DNA of 64,000 nucleotides from Branchiostoma floridae. Lineage: Eukaryota; Chordata; Leptocardii; Amphioxiformes; Branchiostomatidae. Below the pieces are notes generated by a model. That model searched no databases. It worked only from the letters and a program-made list of their open reading frames with translations, and was not told the origin of the DNA. Below, in pieces: positions 51,801 through 60,800 of this stretch. How positions within the stretch are numbered: position 1 is the stretch's first letter; every line of letters begins with the position of its first letter. The DNA lies in the NCBI RefSeq assembly GCF_000003815.2, contig NC_049996.1:4413482-4477481 (forward strand). The letters run 5' to 3'. The position numbers and the translations under genes are program-made.

Positions 51801-54800
51801 GCGTAACACACCAACTTCTGTATCTGTATCTATATAGCTGGTATAACCGCCCTTCGACGTAACACATCAGCTTCTGTATCTGTATCTATATAGCTGGTAT
51901 GGCCGCCCTTCGACGTAACACACCAGCTTCTGTATCTGTATCTATATAGCCGGTATAACCGCCCTTCGACGTAACACACCAGCTTCTGTATCTGTATCTA
52001 TATAGTCGGTATAACCGCTTTTTTTTTTCTTAAAATAAATGCTCTCCCCCATCCAAAATATTTAAATGACTTGAATAAAAATATGAAATAGATACTAAAA
52101 GACAATCATAGCTAGCTCAATGGACAGCAGTTGCCTGCTATTGCATGATATTTACCTTAAGTTTATTTTCAGCAAAAATGATGGATCTTGACATCTTAGA
52201 TTTTAGTAGAATGCCATTCTGTTTATTTTGTAGGTGAAATACAAGGTTGTTTTCATTGTATACCCTTTACCCCTCAGAAGAAACTGTCCAGCCTTCTCTC
52301 TGCTTCCTAACACAATAACCATCAAACAAAGTGTGTTTGATATTTGGCATACAGTGGAATATGACACTTAAAAACAGGCTTTGAATTTTATTCTTGTTGA
52401 CACCTATGTCTATCTTCCAACAGGCACTGAAGTTGTGTGCCTGGGGCACTTCCGACTACTGTTTGCCCTGCTGCGTCTCCATGGCGCAGGGAAGCTGCAG
52501 CAGCTGGCGCTGGAGGTCGTGAACTCTGTAACAACCAATCAGGACTGTGTTAACGACATCGCCGACGCCTCAGTGTTGCCATACCTGCTCCTGGTCATCC
52601 AATCCTTGCCTACCAGTAAGTAAACAAGTCAGATTTGTTCTCTAATGTTTGCAGTAGGTCACCTGCATTTTAGATCATGGAAAAGCTGCATTTAGATCTT
52701 GGAAAAGCTGCATTTAGATCTTGGAAAAGCTGCATTTAGATCTTGGAAAAGCTGCGTTTAGATCTTGGAAAAGCTGCATTTAGATCTTGGAAAACCTGCG
52801 TTTAGATCTTGGAAAAGCTGCATTTTAGATCTTGGAAAAGCTGCATTTAGATCTTGGAAAACCTGCATTTAGATCTTGGAAAACCTGCATTTAGATCTTG
52901 GAAAAGCTGCATTTAGATCTTGGAAAACCTGCGTTTAGATCTTGGAAAAGCTGCATTTAGATCTTGGAAAAGCTGCATTTAGATCTTGGAAAACCTGCAT
53001 TTGTTATAGATCTTGGAAAAGCTGCATTTAGATCTTGGAAAAGCTGCATTTAGATCTTGGAAAGCCTGCATTTGTTATAGATCTTGGAAAACCTGCGTTT
53101 AGATCTTGGAAAAGCTGCATTTAGATCTTGGAAAACCTGCATGTAGATCTTGGAAAACCTGCATGTAGATCTTGGAAAACCTGCATTTAGATCTTGGAGA
53201 ACCTGCATTTAGATATTGGAAAACCTGCATTTAGATCTTGGAAAACCTGCATTTAGATATTGGAAAACCTGCATTTAGATCTTGGAAAACCTGCATTTAG
53301 ATCTTGGAAAACCTGCATTTAGATCTTGGAAAACAATGTTTTCTATTACTGCCCTGAAAAAATGTGGGATCAGTAGGTTTCCCTTTATCAATTTCTTGAT
53401 TTTGGCCAAAGTGATCCAACAAAAACTGTTTAACATTCAATTTGAAACTGAAATTCATTAGAACAGAGGGATACTTCTAGATTCTACCAGTGGCATTTCC
53501 AAGTATAAAGAGATCATTTCAAAGCCATTTAGAAATGAGCCCTGATGACAAATGAATACAGTAGTCAATGCCTTGAGCTCTTCCTGTTGTTTTATCATTG
53601 TTTTCTTCAAGGAAATTCAAATGATGAATTCTATTACCTTGCTCCCCAGGCAGAAGTACAGTACTGGAGAGTCTACACGCTCTGTTGTCTAGCACCAAGA
53701 TTGTGAAGGAGGCCTTAGCAAGGGGTGAGTTGGTACAACTTTATAGTTTTTTTCCTTTAAAGGCCCTTATTGTAGGACTGAAACATTCAGATTATTTGAA
53801 ATATATCACTTTCCCACTCTAAAAAGAATAGCACTTTCTTTTGTGGTTCAAATAGTGCTTTAATTTATCTGCAGATTTCCATTTAATAGAAGTAATTAAT
53901 ATGACCCTAAATGAAGTAGAGTACACTGATATATATATTTCAGCCAAAAGTTTTGTCGAAATGTTAAGCTTTTCATCCCAACGCTTGAGAAGAGACGTAT
54001 TGTAAGAACCCACCACACTTTCAATGAGAGGACTCAATGTAACACCCTCCAGTTTAATTTGCGAATTCCATTATTATTTGGGAGTGACCTCCCAGATCTC
54101 AGCAACCGTACACCCAGATGGGCTGATATCGTAAGCTGTAAGTATAAATTATGTAAGAAATACGTAGCAGCCAATAACAACCCCCTGGGGATTAATCTAA
54201 ATTGGCAGAACTGTACCTAATTATGCATAATTATGCATAACTTTTGAGGGTTATGCATAATTATGCATAAGTTTCCAATGGTTATGCATAATTATGCATA
54301 AGGTTCCAAGAGTTACGCATAATTATTCATAAGGTTCCAAGGGTTATGCATAACTATGCTTGTTCAAAGGGTTATGCATAAGGGTTCTGATGATTATGCA
54401 TAATTCTTGGAACCGGAGGGTGTTATGTACACTTTGGAGTACGTACATGTAACTCATCTTTATTGACAAACCCAAAACACAGAAATAGTGCGTAACATTA
54501 ACAATAGCTGCTTGTACCTGTGTAAACATTCTGCCACCCCTACAGCAGAAGTGGTACCTCCCAAGCATACATGCCATGTTTACCAGTCATGTGATCCAGA
54601 TTCTAACCCAGATCCCTCTGTCCCCAGGAGCGCTGATCTACCTTCTGGATCTCTTCTGTAACTCCACCAACCCCGGGATCCGGGGGCAGACAGCCGAGCT
54701 CTTCTCCAAGATGATCGCAGACAAACTGGTGGGACCCAAAATCCGCATCATCCTCAGCAAGTTTTTACCAGGCATCTTCATGGACGCCATGAGGGACAGC

Positions 54801-57800
54801 CCTGAGGCAGCTGTGCACATGTTTGAAGGTAAAACAGGCACTGAAATATTGCTGGTATAGGCAGCTTTGGAACAGATCTTGTGGTGGAATCAGGCACTTT
54901 TATAGTCATGGTCAAGGTCAATACTAGAATATCTAAGACATATAAAGCTAAGATCTATAGAAAAATATGATGTTATGTACAAAGTTTTGGTATGTATCAA
55001 TATAAAATCAATTTTATGTTCAATATGCGAATATATTCCAGACCATGTGATAACTTGGGCACTGTCTGAGAATGACATATCATAGAGAGAATGGACAATT
55101 TTTCTCAATCTTTATCTCGTTTCATATCTGCCTTATTCTATTTATTGTAGGAACACATGAGAATCCAGAACTGATCTGGAATGACGATGCCAGGGAAAAG
55201 GTGTCCAGCGTGGTCAAAAAGATGAAAGATACGTAAGTACTAACTTAAAAAGATTTGTGGTCAGAAAATGCACCAAGGACAGGGATGGTAGTATTGTTAT
55301 TCTGATTACCATTCAGCGCCAAGGACAGGGATGGTAGTGTTAGTCTGATTGCCATTCAGCACCAGGGACAGGGATGGTAGTGTTAGTCTGAATGCCATTC
55401 AGCACCAGGGACAGGGATGGTAGTGTTAGTCTGAATGACATCCAGCACCAGGGACAGGGATGGTAGTGTTAGTCTGAATGCCATTCAGCACCAGGGACAG
55501 GGATGGCAATGTTAGTCTGAATGACATCCAGCACCAGGGACAGGGATGGTAGTGTTAGTCTGATTGCCATTCAGCACCAGGGACAGGGATGGTAGTGTTA
55601 GTCTGAATGACATCCAGCACCAGGGACAGGGATGGTAGTGTTAGTCTGAATGCCATTCCGCACCAAGGACAGCGATGGTAGTGTTAGTCTGAATGCCATT
55701 TAGCACCAAGGACAGGGATGGTAGTGTTAGTCTGAATGCCATTTAGCACCAGGTACAGGGGTGGCATGCAGTGTCAGTATGAGTGTGATTTAGCATATAG
55801 ACAATGAAAATTATGCCAATAACTATCTTCGTATTCCTTCATTCTTGTTCCAATTTTTTTTTTTAATCTTGTAAAAGAATAGAGCCCGAGTTGTCCTTTT
55901 TGCATAATTCTCCCAATGCCAGTATACATGGATTCCCAAAATGAAACAAGTTCACTCTTCATATCATTTTCTAGAATATCTTCTGTCCTTTTCCAGACAC
56001 TATGCAGCCCAAAAGGAGAACATAGACGCTGGCTGGAAGCTCCCAGAAGACTTTGCTGTGGTGTACACAGACGTGGAGGGAGAGCTGACTGTGGGAGGGG
56101 TGTTCCTCAGACTCTTCATCTCCCAGCCTGGCTGGGTCCTGCGTAAACCTAAGGAGTTCCAGGTCTCACTCACCGAGAGGTGGATCGAACTCACCAGTAA
56201 AAACAACCCCGATGTAAGTGTCAATCAATCTGTCGATCAATCAATAAATCGTTGTTAAAGGGTGGATTGAACTCACCAGTAAAAACAACCCGGATGTGAG
56301 TGTCAATCAATCTATCAATAAATCAATAAATCGTTGTTAAAGGGTGGATTGAACTCACCAGTAAAAACAACCCGGATGTAAGTGTCAATCAATCTATCAA
56401 TAAATCAATAAATCGTTGTTAAAGGGTGGATCGAACTCACCAGTAAAAACAACCCTGATGTGAGTGTCAATCAATCTATCAATAAATCAATAAATCGTTG
56501 TTAAAGGGTGGATTGAACTCACCAGTAAAAACAACCCGGATGTGAGTGTCAATCAATCTATCAATAAATCAATAAATCGTTGTTAAAGGGTGGATTGAAC
56601 TCACCAGTAAAAACAACCCGGATGTAAGTGACAATCAATCAAACACTCAGTCAATCCATCAATCAGTTAAAAGGATCAAACTCACCAGTAAAAAAAAACG
56701 ATGTGTCAGTCAATCATTCTATGTCATTGAGAGATCGAATATGTCAGCAGACACAACCTCAGGCTAATGTTTAACTGTGAAAGAGATAGGAGAGGGGGTT
56801 GGTATTAGGTCTTGACTTAGAAAAAAAACAATTATTGTGAAATTATCCTTGAATGTTAGAATTTCTATATTTACCTTTGCCAGAATGGCTAAGGTTATGT
56901 TTTAGGCTTGTGAGTCTGTGTGTGTGTCTGTGTGTGTGTGTGTTAACAGCATAACTCAAGAAGTCTTGGATGAATCCCGATAATATTTGGTAGGTGGGTA
57001 GGGTTCGGGAAAACGAAGGTCAAGTTCAATAATGGGCCTTCTGGCGGCTTGCTACGGTACTGCAGCAGAATCTCAATTTTTGATTCGTGTTGTCGTGTTC
57101 TGGACATGCTGTGGTTATGATTTTTGAGTGGTAGATAGCTCTTGGGGCAGAGAGTAAGCACTATAAGTTTAGACCCCCTAGCGGCTTGTTTGGAACTGCA
57201 GTCGCCGATTTCCTTTCAAACTTTGGACGAGAATAACTCGAGAACGTGTTGATGGATCGTCACGATTTTTAGTATGTAGATAGCCCAAGTAACAATGTAC
57301 ATTATGAAATACAAATTATGCAAATCAGCAACTAATTTGCATAATTAATGAGGAAAATTTATAAATCCGCTGCATTTCATGATAGGACTTTCAAACTTGT
57401 CACATATATAGATGAGAAAGAGAGAAAAATCAATCCGTATTGATTATGCAAATGACGACCTCATTTGCATAATTAATGAGAAAATATAAACGTGTTGACG
57501 GATCGTCATGATTTTTGGTATGTAGATAGCCAATGGGAAGACTTACATGATGGAATTCAAATTATGCAAATCAACAGCTAATTTGCATAATCAATGAGGA
57601 AAGTTTGTAAATCCACTGCATTCCTTTATAGGACTTTCAAACTTGTCACATTTGTAGCTGAGAAAGAAAGAAATATTTATATATATTAATTATGCAGATG
57701 ATGATCACATTTGCATAATTAATGGCAAAATATGAACATGTTGACGGATCGTCATGATTTTTGGTATGTAGATATCCTAAGTAACAACTTACACAATGAG

Positions 57801-60800
57801 ATGATAATTATATAAATTAACAATTTGCATAATTAATATAAAATAAAATGTAATGAGTAACACATTTATGTCTACAGACATCATTCTACATAACAAACCT
57901 GGTTTATTTGGCAAAGGTATGTGTTCGTGGAACTCTAGTCCGAAATTTTATAGCTTGTTCTCTAGTCCATAGCCTGTCTAAAAATGGCAAGAATTTGTAT
58001 GTAACTTTAAGCTAAATTCAATCAACCAACCAACCATGCAGCCTGAAGTTTTTTCTGTCCTCTCAATTTTCTTTGAAGGAAATTGCCACCAGCATTATCT
58101 TGCTGTCAAATTCGGCAAGTAAGTTGTCTCTGTTTGGCTGAAGTTGTCTCTCGGGCTTGAGTTTAAAAATTAAATCAGCTTTGCCACAAACTTCCACTTA
58201 ATTTCTGGAGATCTGCATGAAATTCAAAGCTCTAATAAATCTCTGATGATTTTTGTCTGACATGTCACAAATGATGGAAAGGGCAAAGTTTTGGCTGGTG
58301 AAATTCCATCAAAGGATAGAAGATGATGGCTAAAACCCTTCAACCAACCGACACTTAGCCTTTATGTAATATTATGATTATTTTCCTACATTACAGGGCG
58401 AGGTGCTGGAGACCCTGACCACAGCGGTGGTGTCCCTGTTCACGGCACAGCCCCAGCTGGCCGACAACGCCCCTGGCCTGGGCCACATCCCGCAGGTCTT
58501 CAAACCCATGTCCTCTCGCAACTCTGCCATCCCCAAGTCTGCACTCCTGGTCGCACATGTGCTGGCAAACAATGATGTAAGTTCTGGTTAAGTAGTGGTA
58601 AAAAATCCCTCAGGTCTTCAAACCAATGTCCTCTCGCAACTCTGCCATCCCCAAGTCTGCACTCCTGGTCGCACATGTGCTGGCAAACAATGATGTAAGT
58701 TCTGGTTAAGTAGTGATAGAAAATCCCACAGGTCTTCAAACCAATGTCCTCTCGCAACTCTGCAATCCCCAAGTCTGCACTCCTGGTCGCACATGTGCTG
58801 GCAAACAATGATGTAAGTTCTGGTTAAGTAGTGATAGAAAATCCCACAGGTCTTCAAACCCATGTCCTCTCGCAACTCTGCAATCCCCAAGTCTGCACTC
58901 CTGGTCGCACATGTGCTGGCAAACAATGATGTAAGTTCTGGTTAAGTAGTGGTAGAAAATCCCACAGGACTTCAAACCCATGTCCTCTCGCAACTCTGCA
59001 ATCCCCAAGTCTGCACTCCTGGTCGCACATGTGCTGGCAAACAATGATGTAAGTTCTGATTAAGTAGTGATAGAAAATCCCACAGGACTTCAAACCAATG
59101 TCCTCTCGAAACTCTGCCATCCCCAAGTCTGCACTCCTGGTCGCACATGTGCTGGCAAACAATGATGTAAGTTCTGGTTAAGTAGTGGTAGAAAATCCCA
59201 CAGGACTTCAAACCCATGTCCTCTCGCAACTCTGCAATCCCCAAGTCTGCACTCCTGGTCGCACATGTGCTGGCAAACAATGATGTAAGTTCTGGTGTTT
59301 TTAATTTTGAATTGATAGCTTTAGGTGGTCATCTACATGAACGTGTGACATGAACGTTTGGTAAACCATTCTTAGAAATGCACCTTTCATAGACTTAGAG
59401 GTTTGACTTGACGACAATTGTGATACATTTGTATATATTTAATAAGTTCTTGTTCTGAACTTTGGGATTCAAAGGCTCTGTCATTGTTAATAACTGCATG
59501 TCGATTGAGTGTGTAAAATTTGACCACAATTTCTAAGTTATTAAAGTTAACATTCATATAATTCTTCAACACTTTTTGAAATGACAGTTGCACAATCCAG
59601 TACTATTTCCCTTTAGTGATCAAGACCAGTCCTAATTTCTCCCCACAGCTCTCTACATGAATGTTATCCATGCCGTTATTGCTGCTATTTCAGATGTAGA
59701 TTAACATAATGTATGATATTTACTGATCAGAAACTGATTTCTTCCCCCAGCTGTGTGTAAGGTCCATGTCCGAGACAGTGTTCACAACACATTAACTAAC
59801 ACATTTAGTGACCAATCGCTGATTTCTCCCCCAGCTGTGTGTAAGGTCCATCTCCCAGACGGAGTGTATCTGACCCATGATGTATGATATTTACCGATCA
59901 GTAACTGGTTTCTCCCCACAGCTGTGTGTGACGTCCATGTCACAAACGGAGTGTATCCGACCCATGATGTATGATATTTACTGATCAGTAACTGGTTTCT
60001 CCCCACAGCTGTGTGTGAAGTCCATGTCACAAACAGAGTGTATCCGACCCATGATGTATGATATTTACTGATCAGCAACTGATTTCTCCCCACAGCTGTG
60101 TGTGACGTCCATGTCACAAACGGACTGTATCCGGCCAATGATGGTGGCCATGCGGGCACGACCGGACATGATCGGTATCGCCTGCGAGACTTTCTTCAGG
60201 ATGTTCGAAAAGGACCAGACAGACCTGGTTAAGCAGGTAAGCCAGTTTCTTAAGACAGTTTAGTGTCTTAAACTTCTCCTGGTTTTCTTCTGTTGTATTT
60301 TGATTTAAATTTATGAATTTTATGAAGTCCAAAATTTGTAATACATCTTTGCATTTCGGAATGAAATTCAGTCAAACCTGCTAAAGAAGACCGTGAACCT
60401 TAATATGAAAATCACACAAATCACTATGCAAAAACGAACAAACTCTCACGAATCACTTTGTCACATTACATTATGTCATTCACATCAGGTTTATATGTTT
60501 TCACATTTTGTGCGTTTTTGTGTGTATCACATAATGTTCGTACGAATCTCATAGGGTTCATGCAAATTTTATATTAAGTACTAGTTACGTATATACCAGG
60601 CTCACTCACTCACTCATGGCAGGGTATTGTCGCTCTCTCTGAGGAACCCCTCCCTTGAACTATTCCAGACTCTCGTAAGTGGTATGTGTATCGATGGCCA
60701 GGTGGTCCTTATGTATAGGTTGTTGTCGGTACAGGTTTGACTGTACATGTATATCAATGTATGGCCAGGTGGTCCTTATGTAGAGGTGGGCACTAGACAG

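Noticed and set aside
52668-53335. CRISPR-like regular repeats
   Set aside because: 22-bp units are contiguous with no unique spacers, in an animal intron.
58378-59280. Repeated 102-codon frames on the - strand
   Set aside because: Antisense shadows of the 118-bp exon 33 array.
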